Below, one piece after another: positions 1 to 5,481 of a stretch of 8,720 bases of DNA (positions are counted from its first letter, which is position 1; each line of letters opens with the position of its first letter). Source of the stretch: Alphaproteobacteria bacterium (GTDB taxonomy: Bacteria; Pseudomonadota; Alphaproteobacteria; Rs-D84); the NCBI GenBank assembly GCA_017642625.1, contig JAGCOQ010000052.1, positions 1 to 8,720 of the forward strand, read 5' to 3'. The notes beneath the pieces were generated by a model. The model ran no database searches. It had not been told where the DNA came from and saw nothing but the letters and a program-made list of their open reading frames with translations. Both the position numbers and the translations under genes were made by a program.

Positions 1-414
1 ATCAAACGACCAACCATAAGTAGTGAATACTGGTGAAGACATATAATTTCTGGACTTCAACGTGACCGATTGACCAGAGGTACAGGTTTGGGTCATTGTA
101 TAATTTCTGGCTCTGAACGTGATGGTGACAGTGGTTTGGCAAACCGGACAAGCAGTGCCACCGGAACAGGTACAACCGGACGGACATGATGCACATTCGT
201 TGCCTACGTGTGGACTGCTGCTATCGCAAGAACCGTTGTATTTCAGATACCGCCCCGAAACACACGACGTATACTTTAAGACAGTCTCACATGCTGGATT
301 TTCCGCAAACGATGTTGACGGCACCAAAAACACACCGCACATCAACAACGCGCCAAAAAACGCACGTGCCCTACGACAAGTTGCCACACCAATTTTTTCC
401 CAGAAATTAGCCAT
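1..414 (-). CDS. Secreted cysteine-rich repeat protein, InlB/Listeria-Bacteroides repeat-like (3' end outside window)
   Basis: The frame is open from an ATG at 414 down to the window edge (138 codons, no stop seen). The start is supported by a purine-rich GGAGAAAGAG just upstream (421-430). Residues 1-37 look like a Sec signal peptide: basic CRRAR, a hydrophobic stretch FFGALLMCGVFLV, then a cleavage site after SFA. There is no lipobox. The mature part has ten Cys in about 100 residues (42, 51, 63, 74, 77, 81, 83, 89, 92, 111), including the cluster CASCPSGCTC, so disulfides in an extracytoplasmic protein are likely. From residue 95 the pattern VTITF...TCTSGQSVTL...FTTYGWSF resembles the Listeria-Bacteroides (Flg_new) beta-grasp repeat, whose units end in GYxFxGW. 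A 19-residue internal repeat is visible (RARNY and KSRNY). The family is inferred by eye and the full length is unknown. A role as a surface protein or adhesin is inference only. Confidence 0.72.
   Translation of the reverse strand, partial: MANFWEKIGVATCRRARAFFGALLMCGVFLVPSTSFAENPACETVLKYTSCVSGRYLKYNGSCDSSSPHVGNECASCPSGCTCSGGTACPVCQTTVTITFRARNYTMTQTCTSGQSVTLKSRNYMSSPVFTTYGWSFD
42..122 (-). repeat. 57-bp-period degenerate tandem repeat inside the secreted protein
   Basis: The stretches 42-65 and 99-122 share a 12-base identical block (TATAATTTCTGG) and a second identical block (AACGTGA), separated by five variable bases. The offset is 57 bp, exactly 19 codons, so the repeat stays in frame and gives RNY-containing segments in the encoded protein. 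Only two units are visible; further units could lie beyond the window edge. Confidence 0.6.
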
Positions 415-662
415 TTTTTACTCTTTCTCCATAAAATCTTTCCACTTTCACATTGTCAGTGTAGAAAAAAAACGGCATATTAGACAAGCAAAAAAATCAC
501 AATTTTTTAATTGACAGTGAAAATTGTTTCGTTATGTGAAATTTTGCTGTTGATTTTTTCTTTTGTTTCTGTTGTCCCTAATATTTTTTGTCATTCCAGA
601 CACAGCGGATGTGGTAGTTTTTTTATTGAACCGGTTTCATAAATTCGCTACATTTCAAATGT
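415..662. other. AT-rich divergent intergenic region
   Basis: This gap separates the minus-strand secreted protein gene from recG. It is poly-A/T rich. A consensus TTGACA lies on the plus strand at 511-516 but is followed only by a poor -10 (TATGTG at 533-538). It sits inside an inverted repeat CAATTTT (500-506) / AAAATTG (520-526). On the minus strand CTGACA (454-459) and TTTTAT (431-436) are 17 bp apart, but transcription from there would start inside the ribosome-binding site. No small gene with a convincing start was found here. Confidence 0.5.
626..662 (+). promoter_or_regulatory. Candidate recG promoter, placed for a leaderless transcript
   Basis: TTGAAC (626-631), a 17-bp spacer and TACATT (649-654) form a moderate sigma-70-like promoter. 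The expected transcription start, 6-9 bases after the -10, falls at about 660-663, which is the recG ATG. No Shine-Dalgarno sequence precedes that ATG. A perfect 6-bp palindrome ACATTT-C-AAATGT (650-662) covers the -10 and could be an operator. The promoter call is inference. Confidence 0.35.
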
Positions 663-2717
663 ATGAAACAAGAACTGTTTGATTTTTTGAATATGGACCT
701 GCAATTCATTCGCGGGGTCGGTCCAGTGTTGGCGGGTCGCTTTAATGATGTGATTGGTGGGCGACGCGTGCTGGATTTTATGTTGCATATTCCGTCGTCT
801 GTTCGTAATCGTGGCATTACTGAATGCGCGATGGATGCAACGCATGGCGATACGATTACAATTCCATTACAAATTAAATCACACAAACCCGGTGGCACAT
901 TTGGTCGTGGTCGCCGTCGTCCAACACAAATTATGTGTGCCGATAAAACGGGGCAAACCGTTGTGATTCAGTTTTTCAATTCGTCTTATCTGGATTACTG
1001 GTTAAAGAAATTGCCGATTGGCGCGTGGCGTATTGTTAGTGGCAAAATCGAAATGATTGCAAATCGTCCGACAATGACGCATCCGGACTTTATCGAAGAA
1101 ATGCAGAACGCGGCCAAGATTCCGACGAACCAAGCGATTTATCCGTCGGGCGAAGGGCTGACACAGAAAACTTTTGCAAATGTTCGCGATCAGATTTTTG
1201 TCGCATTGCCTGAAAAGTTAAATGGGGTGGACGCTCAGACACGCGAGTTTTTTGACGCGTTGCGCCGTGTGCACTTTCCAGAATCCAATGATGATTTGGC
1301 ACCAACATCAACCTATATTGCAAAACTGGCATATTGGGAATTGCTGGCGCATCAGGCGGCGATTGTGATAAGTCGTAAAAAACGTGAAGACAAAACAAAT
1401 CGTCGAACCGTTCGTCCCCAAAAATATGATTTAATTCCTAAACTTCGCGAAATATTGCCGTTTGAATTGACCGGCGCACAAAATCGCACGATAAATGAAA
1501 TCTTTGCCGACATGGCAAAAGATGTTCCGATGATGCGACTGGTTCAGGGCGATGTTGGTTCGGGCAAAACAATTGTCGCATTGGCGGCGGCGATTAAAAT
1601 GGCGGAAACCGGCGCCCAGACGGCGTTGCTGGCACCAACCGATACATTGGCGGGGCAACATTTTGCAAAACTGAAACCCATGTGCGACAAGATTGGAATT
1701 GTTTGTGATATTCTGACCGGTCGTGACAAAGGTTCGGCGCGAAAGGAAAAACTGATTTCATTGCGGTCGGGACGGACGCGTTTGGTTGTGGGAACGCACG
1801 CATTATTCTCGGACGATGTAGAATATAAAGATTTGGGTTTGGTTATTATTGATGAACAACACCGATTTGGTGTTTCACAGCGCGAAGCATTACGTGCCAA
1901 GGGCAACAATCCAGATTTACTGGCACTGTCGGCGACACCGATTCCGCGCACACTTTCCATGACAATTTATGGTGATATGGATATTTCTATTATAAATGAA
2001 AAGCCCGCGGGACGATTACCCATTAAAACGACCAAGTTGCCGATGGCGCGCGTTAATAACTTGGTCGCACATATAAAACCGCAAATCGAAAGTGGTGCCA
2101 AGGTGTTTTGGGTCTGCCCATTGGTTGATGAATCCGAAGAATCCGATATGACTGCGGTGGAAACACGATACGAAGAACTTAAAAAAGTTTTTGCAAATGT
2201 CGGTCTATGTCATGGGCAAATGGATAAGAAGCAACGCGACGCGGTAATGGCGCAATTTGCGGACGATAATTCCGGTATGAATATTTTGGTCGCAACAACG
2301 GTGATAGAGGTTGGCATTGATGTTCCACGCGCGACAATCATTGTGATTGAAAATGCAGAACGCTTTGGTTTGGCTGCGTTGCACCAGTTGCGCGGTCGTG
2401 TTGGTCGTGGAAATACGCAATCATTTTGTGTGCTTGTCTATGGCGACAATATTTCGCCTGATGGACTAAAGCGATTAAATGTCCTGTGCGAAACAGATGA
2501 CGGTTTTGTGATTGCTGAACAAGATTTAATGATGCGTGGTGTCGGCGAATTGCTGGGGACGCGGCAATCGGGATGGATACAATATCACTTTGTTGATTAT
2601 CGCGAACACAGGGATTTATTTAAACTGGCGTCACGTGCGGCGCGTGATAATGAAATTGATTCATGGACACGTGATTTAATGTATATGTTTGATTGTGGGG
2701 TGAATGTCGGTGCGTAA
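663..2717 (+). CDS. recG: ATP-dependent DNA helicase RecG
   Basis: RecG is a monomeric superfamily 2 translocase that reverses stalled replication forks and migrates Holliday junctions in the cytoplasm. The 684 residues match the family (E. coli about 693). The N-terminus has the helix-hairpin-like FIRGVGPVLAGRF before the wedge/OB region. Helicase motifs occur in order: Walker A GDVGSGKT (296-303), DEQH box (397-400), LSATPIPRT (422-430), ATTVIEVGIDVPRA, and QLRGRVGRG (575-583). The C-terminal GELLGTRQSG matches the TRG translocation motif. The ATG at 663 is the first possible start after an in-frame stop at 627-629, and the N-terminus aligns with other RecG proteins. There is no Shine-Dalgarno, so translation may be leaderless. 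The 3' end overlaps the next gene by 14 bp, implying co-transcription. Confidence 0.97.
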   Translation: MKQELFDFLNMDLQFIRGVGPVLAGRFNDVIGGRRVLDFMLHIPSSVRNRGITECAMDATHGDTITIPLQIKSHKPGGTFGRGRRRPTQIMCADKTGQTVVIQFFNSSYLDYWLKKLPIGAWRIVSGKIEMIANRPTMTHPDFIEEMQNAAKIPTNQAIYPSGEGLTQKTFANVRDQIFVALPEKLNGVDAQTREFFDALRRVHFPESNDDLAPTSTYIAKLAYWELLAHQAAIVISRKKREDKTNRRTVRPQKYDLIPKLREILPFELTGAQNRTINEIFADMAKDVPMMRLVQGDVGSGKTIVALAAAIKMAETGAQTALLAPTDTLAGQHFAKLKPMCDKIGIVCDILTGRDKGSARKEKLISLRSGRTRLVVGTHALFSDDVEYKDLGLVIIDEQHRFGVSQREALRAKGNNPDLLALSATPIPRTLSMTIYGDMDISIINEKPAGRLPIKTTKLPMARVNNLVAHIKPQIESGAKVFWVCPLVDESEESDMTAVETRYEELKKVFANVGLCHGQMDKKQRDAVMAQFADDNSGMNILVATTVIEVGIDVPRATIIVIENAERFGLAALHQLRGRVGRGNTQSFCVLVYGDNISPDGLKRLNVLCETDDGFVIAEQDLMMRGVGELLGTRQSGWIQYHFVDYREHRDLFKLASRAARDNEIDSWTRDLMYMFDCGVNVGA

Positions 2718-4017
2718 AATTATTGCGATTTTTATTGCCTTGTTTATTGCGTTGCCGGCGCACGCGGTTTCGATTATCAATGATACTGAAACAGAAAAAT
2801 TGATTACCGAACTTATTGCGCCACTGGCCACCGCGGCGGATATTCCCGACGGTCGCCTGCGCGTGCATATTGTTGGTGATGATGATTTTAATGCGTTTGT
2901 TATGGGTGGCGAAGATGTTTATATCTATACCGGTCTGTTAAAGCAAATCAAAACGCCCGCCGCATTACAGGCCGTTGTCGCACACGAATTGGGACACACA
3001 CTGGGCGGGCATATGGCACAAATGTCGGCGCGTATGGCGGCGGAAATGAAACGCGCCATGCTGATTCAGGCACTGGGTATTGGTTTGATGGTCGCCGGTG
3101 GGAACCCTAGTTTGGGTGCCGGTGTAATGGCGGGCGCCGGCGGTGTTGCGCAACAATCTATGTTGGCTTTTTCGCGTGACGAAGAACGCATTGCCGACGA
3201 TATGGGTGTTGATTTGATGGCGCGTGCGGGATTGGATCCAAATGCCTTTACGGTCGTGTTTGAACAAATGCGCGATATGTCAGATGCGTTTGAATCGCGC
3301 GTAAATCCAACGCGTGTGAATCACCCACTGACCGCGGAACGATTGAAAAATGTGCGTGAAAAAATCGCGAAAACAAAAATCAAAAAGCAAAACAAAAAAA
3401 CAATCGCGCAACAATCGGCGGACTATGAATTGGTGCGTGCAAAGCTGATTGGATATTTGGATCCATCTGCGCGGGTTTTGACCGCATACCCCTATTCCGA
3501 CAAATCAGATGCCGCAATTTATGCGCGTGCGATTGCGAATATGCGTGGCGGTAATCTGGATGCGGCACGTGCGGGAACACGCACACTGATTGCACACAGA
3601 CCAAGCAACCCATATTTCTATGAATTGCTGGGGGATATAGAGTTTCAATTCGGTCATTATGACGACAGTGTTGTTGCATATGAAAAATCACTTAAATTGT
3701 CGCCGGACGCGCCCCAAATTCAAACGGCATTGGCACTGGTATTGCATGAACGGAACAAGCCAAATGATAACACACGCGCCGCGGAATTAACCCGCACCGC
3801 GATTTTGACCGAACCAACACCGTTGGCATATTGGGTGTTGGCGCAAACATTTGAAGATGGCGACGGGCGCGCCGATTGGGCAATGGCGGAATACTATTCA
3901 CTTAACAATGATGAAAAGAACGCTAAATCATATGCCAAACGCGCACGCAAGAAATTAAAATCAGACACACCAGAATACATAAAATCTGGCGATATTTTGG
4001 ACAAAAAATGGAAATAA
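2704..4017 (+). CDS. Periplasmic M48 metalloprotease with C-terminal TPR-like region (BepA-like)
   Basis: 437 residues. A signal peptide is clear: SVRK, then a hydrophobic run, then cleavage after AHA at about residue 21. The zinc site HELGH is at 94-98 (VVAHELGHTLGGH), and the third ligand is probably E161 in EERIADDMG, the ExxAD motif of M48 peptidases. NHPLTAERL (206-214) matches the conserved HPxxxxR segment after the catalytic domain. Around 303-340 a TPR-like unit is visible (YFYELLGDIEFQFGHYDDSVVAYEKSLKLSPDA), and residues 370-437 look similarly helical. This layout matches E. coli BepA/YfgC, which degrades or chaperones stalled outer-membrane proteins such as LptD; the exact substrate here is unknown. 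The start overlaps recG. A G-run (2697-2700) lies 3 nt from the ATG, while a GTG at 2710 would have better spacing and also gives a signal peptide. Confidence 0.93.
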   Translation: MSVRKIIAIFIALFIALPAHAVSIINDTETEKLITELIAPLATAADIPDGRLRVHIVGDDDFNAFVMGGEDVYIYTGLLKQIKTPAALQAVVAHELGHTLGGHMAQMSARMAAEMKRAMLIQALGIGLMVAGGNPSLGAGVMAGAGGVAQQSMLAFSRDEERIADDMGVDLMARAGLDPNAFTVVFEQMRDMSDAFESRVNPTRVNHPLTAERLKNVREKIAKTKIKKQNKKTIAQQSADYELVRAKLIGYLDPSARVLTAYPYSDKSDAAIYARAIANMRGGNLDAARAGTRTLIAHRPSNPYFYELLGDIEFQFGHYDDSVVAYEKSLKLSPDAPQIQTALALVLHERNKPNDNTRAAELTRTAILTEPTPLAYWVLAQTFEDGDGRADWAMAEYYSLNNDEKNAKSYAKRARKKLKSDTPEYIKSGDILDKKWK

Positions 4018-4046
4018 AAAACCGCCCGATTGGGCGGTGTCTTTAT
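4016..4046. terminator. Bidirectional intrinsic terminator between the M48 protease gene and the small membrane protein
   Basis: The perfect stem ACCGCCC (4021-4027) / GGGCGGT (4032-4038) has loop GATT. On the minus strand it is followed by a run of six T then ATTT, a textbook terminator for the gene ending at 4047. On the plus strand the tail GTCTTTATTT is weaker but follows the protease stop codon at 4017 directly, so it probably serves both converging units. Confidence 0.88.
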
Positions 4047-4322
4047 TTAAAATGAGTGTCTTATTTGCGCCAAGTATCCACGAACCATATACCACACTTC
4101 ATACACTGCATCATCAATCATATTCGGTCCATGCATTGACATTGCGTGTTTCCAAAAATAATACGCCAAGAAGGCAAAAATGATTGTTGTCACAATCCGT
4201 AATATTGTGGATGTCCCACCCATTACGCCATACAACAAAGAACGAATACAAAATACTGCACAGAAAAACGCAGCCAACATCACTATTATTGACGATCCAA
4301 GAATTGTTGAAATGAATCCCAT
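4047..4322 (-). CDS. Small two-helix membrane protein, unknown function
   Basis: 91 residues with no recognised family. Two hydrophobic helices are predicted by eye at about 4-25 (ISTILGSSIIVMLAAFFCAVF) and 39-58 (TILRIVTTIIFAFLAYYFW), joined by a short glycine-containing loop. A soluble tail of about 30 residues (NMIDDAVYEVWYMVRGYLAQI) looks amphipathic. The minus strand is chosen because AAAGGGGA lies 6 nt before the ATG, the product is coherently membranous, and the stop is followed at once by an intrinsic terminator. It could be an inner-membrane accessory protein. Nothing in the sequence points to a reaction or partner. Confidence 0.75.
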   Translation of the reverse strand: MGFISTILGSSIIVMLAAFFCAVFCIRSLLYGVMGGTSTILRIVTTIIFAFLAYYFWKHAMSMHGPNMIDDAVYEVWYMVRGYLAQIRHSF

Positions 4323-4350
4323 ATCTGTTCCCCTTTATATAAACACTACT

Positions 4351-4378
4351 ATTCTATCACAAAACAGCAGGAAAACAA
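4351..4378 (-). promoter_or_regulatory. Candidate promoter of the two-helix membrane protein gene
   Basis: On the minus strand TTGTTT (4378-4373), a 16-bp spacer and TAGAAT (4356-4351) precede the ribosome-binding site of the gene starting at 4322. This would give a leader of roughly 22-25 nt. Only the -10 is a close match, so the call is tentative. Confidence 0.35.
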
Positions 4379-4470
4379 ACCAATAATTATATTGTGTTTT
4401 GCGGTATTTTATCTGTCATGTGATGTTTTAGATTTTGCTTGCGTCAACTGCGATTCACATTCCGCCAAAT

Positions 4471-4497
4471 AAAAAACCGCTCAATTGGGTGGTGTTT
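4471..4497. terminator. Terminator-like hairpin, degenerate copy of the 4016-4046 terminator
   Basis: The sequence ACCGCTC-AATT-GGGTGGT (4476-4493) sits directly after the stop of the minus-strand gene ending at 4498. In that direction it runs into TTTTTTATTT. It matches the terminator at 4016-4046 at about 29 of 33 positions. The two stem changes give G-U wobbles in plus-strand RNA but mismatches in minus-strand RNA, so it should fold better in the plus direction. Confidence 0.6.
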
Positions 4498-4896
4498 TTA
4501 TCTGCCTGTGTGTACTAATCCAAGCGCTGTCAGATTTTTCAGAATTTCGTATGTGTCATTATCTCGCGATTCCACCACAAGTATATCCCCGCGTTCTGCG
4601 ACATTGGCTTCTGGATTTTGATAGAAAGTTGTCGCATAAGCACCAGGACACGTAGGAGTATTAATGGAATAATAATCCATTATAACATAACGTTCGCCCT
4701 TTCTATTCACAACATCTATAAAACCCCGTTTTCTGTAACCACTGGGACTTTTTCCGTAAACCGTCACGGTATCCTTTATTCGTACCGGTTCTTTGTACGG
4801 TGTTTCACGAGCTTTTTTATCAGTCCAAGCGCAAAATCCTATAAAACCAACCACCAACACACCCACCAATACCGTTTTAACAATATCTTCTTCCAT
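4498..4896 (-). CDS. Small single-pass membrane-anchored protein, unknown function
   Basis: 132 residues with no recognised family. The ATG at 4896 is preferred over an upstream in-frame GTG at 4920 because AGAGG lies 6 nt before it. One N-terminal transmembrane helix at about 6-24 (VKTVLVGVLVVGFIGFCAW) is followed by a polar domain of about 105 residues that begins with basic residues (TDKKAR). The domain has alternating hydrophobic residues (VRIKDTVTVYGK, KGERYVIMDYYSI, RGDILVVES), suggesting a small beta-rich domain, and one Cys at 83. Orientation by the positive-inside rule is ambiguous: acidic MEED lies before the helix and basic residues after it, which slightly favours a cytoplasmic C-terminal domain. 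The gene has its own upstream promoter candidates and a terminator-like hairpin after the stop. It is not homologous by eye to its neighbour at 4047-4322. Confidence 0.78.
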   Translation of the reverse strand: MEEDIVKTVLVGVLVVGFIGFCAWTDKKARETPYKEPVRIKDTVTVYGKSPSGYRKRGFIDVVNRKGERYVIMDYYSINTPTCPGAYATTFYQNPEANVAERGDILVVESRDNDTYEILKNLTALGLVHTGR

Positions 4897-4925
4897 TTCT
4901 AACCTCTTTTTATTTAACACGATTC

Positions 4926-4987
4926 ATTATAATGCCCTTTTTACTCGCTAAACAACCACAATATAATACATTTTTATAAATCGTCAA
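4926..4987 (-). promoter_or_regulatory. Two candidate promoters for the single-pass membrane protein gene
   Basis: On the minus strand, TTGACG (4987-4982), a 16-bp spacer and TATATT (4965-4960) form one candidate. TTGTTT (4955-4950), an 18-bp spacer and a perfect TATAAT (4931-4926) form a second, closer to the gene starting at 4896. Either would give a normal leader containing the AGAGG ribosome-binding site. Confidence 0.45.
4940..4967 (+). promoter_or_regulatory. Candidate plus-strand promoter for the structured intergenic element
   Basis: TTTACT (4940-4945), a 16-bp spacer and a perfect TATAAT (4962-4967) point rightwards, with a predicted transcription start near 4974. It overlaps the minus-strand promoter candidates, so the two directions could interfere. 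The only things downstream before the terminator at 5282-5324 are the hairpins described under 4999-5283. Confidence 0.35.
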
Positions 4988-4998
4988 GTAGTTATGAC

Positions 4999-5283
4999 GG
5001 CGTAGCAAAGAGAATATTGCTGACCAGATTGCTACGCCAATTCGAGTTTGTCCTCGGGTGACCTTTCCTCGATACGCAATAATAAAAATCTATAAAAACT
5101 CGTATTTACAAACTCCGTTTTTATGATTTTTCTAATTGTGTATTCTCGTATTCGCTCGTCCGTCACACTTTGTGTGCCGTGACTGCGCGGCACTCCTAAC
5201 AAATCGCCTGCGCTATGCTTGGCTCTTTTACTCGTAGTCGAACTTGGCTTCGCCAGTTCGCACCCGAGGCATTTTGTCTCGAT
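4999..5283. other. Multi-hairpin structured intergenic element (candidate ncRNA or MITE-like repeat)
   Basis: This is the main content of the gene-free stretch 4897-5323. Inverted repeats seen directly: GGCGTAGCAA (4999-5008) / TTGCTACGCC (5029-5038), perfect, 20-nt spacer; CCTCGGGTG (5052-5060) / CACCCGAGG (5261-5269), perfect and long-range; AAAAATC-TATAAAAAC (5084-5099) / GTTTTTATGATTTTT (5117-5131), one bulge; CACAC-TTT-GTGTG (5164-5176), which overlaps the alternative GTGCCG (5174-5179) / CGGCAC (5188-5193); and CGAACT-T-GGC (5239-5248) / GCC-AGTTCG (5252-5260). The long-range stem thus encloses three hairpins, like a junction RNA. A strong terminator follows on the plus strand. The outer ends CGAG (5043-5046) and CTCG (5278-5281) are also complementary, which would suit a small mobile repeat. 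I do not recognise it as tmRNA, RNase P RNA, 6S, SRP RNA or a known riboswitch. Confidence 0.5.
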
Positions 5284-5324
5284 TAAATTAAAAAATGCCC
5301 AAAACGGGCATTTTTTAATTTAAT
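5282..5324. terminator. Perfect 19-bp palindromic terminator after tRNA-His
   Basis: The left arm (5282-5300, ending AATGCCC) and right arm (5306-5324, beginning GGGCATT) are exact reverse complements over 19 bp, with loop AAAAC. Each arm carries six A or six T beside the GC core, so the hairpin ends in a U-run in both directions. On the minus strand it starts right at the CCA end of tRNA-His and should end the tRNA transcript. On the plus strand it closes the structured element. Confidence 0.9.
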
Positions 5325-5401
5325 GGGGCGGATGACCAGATTCGAACTGGCGACATTCGGTACCACAAACCGACGCTCTAACCAACTGAGCTACATCCGC
5401 C
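5324..5401 (-). tRNA. tRNA-His (GTG anticodon), with encoded G-1 and CCA
   Basis: Read on the minus strand, the acceptor GCGGATG pairs with CATCCGC, with an extra encoded G-1 (base 5401) opposite discriminator C73 (base 5327), the identity pair of tRNA-His. The D-arm is GCTCAGTTGGTTAGAGC. The anticodon arm is TCGGT-TTGTGGT-ACCGA, with GTG at positions 34-36. The T-arm is GCCAG-TTCGAAT-CTGGT. CCA is encoded at 5326-5324. All stems are intact. It lies downstream of tRNA-Ala in the same transcript, separated by about 120 nt. Confidence 0.97.
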
Positions 5402-5436
5402 ATACTTTGTGCCATGTATGGCTTTCTATGTTTACT

Positions 5437-5481
5437 GTCCGTTCCGTCGGTCGCTTTGCGCCCGCCGAGACCGCGACACTC
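5437..5481. repeat. Hairpin sequence related to part of the 4999-5283 element
   Basis: Between the two tRNAs, CGC-TTT-GCG (5452-5460) sits inside GTCGGTC...GACCGCGACACTC. It resembles 5159-5195, where GTCCGTC is followed by CACAC-TTT-GTGTG and later GCGCGGCACTC. The loop TTT and the flanking blocks are shared, while the stem bases differ in a way that keeps pairing. This may be a second, shorter member of the same repeat family. The resemblance is by eye and needs gaps. Confidence 0.35.

Noticed and set aside
119..514. Plus-strand open frame of 131 codons at the left edge
   Set aside because: It is the antisense of the minus-strand secreted protein, has no ribosome-binding site, and its translation is not protein-like, whereas the minus frame gives a signal peptide and a patterned Cys-rich domain.
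1544..1960. Minus-strand 138-codon frame inside recG
   Set aside because: Antisense to the conserved RecG helicase motifs, with no family resemblance and no ribosome-binding site.
4180..4386. Plus-strand 68-codon frame over the small membrane protein
   Set aside because: The minus strand has a ribosome-binding site, a coherent two-helix product and a terminator, while this frame has none of them.
4439..4902. Two plus-strand frames of 60 and 94 codons opposite the single-pass membrane protein
   Set aside because: They are antisense shadows. The minus-strand gene has AGAGG correctly spaced from its ATG and a clear N-terminal helix.
5052..5071. Minus-strand CGAGGAAAGGTCACC as a possible RNase P RNA start
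   Set aside because: RNase P RNA has GAGGAAAGTCCGGGC here and a conserved ACAGAA-type partner later. Neither continues in this sequence, and the region is short for an RNase P RNA.
4897..5323. CRISPR array or IS element in the gene-free stretch
   Set aside because: The repeats are inverted rather than regularly spaced direct repeats, and no transposase fragment is visible in any frame.
4974..5324. tmRNA, including the permuted alphaproteobacterial form
   Set aside because: The length is about right, but there is no tRNA-like T-arm with acceptor stem within the element and no recognisable proteolysis tag frame ending in Ala-Ala.
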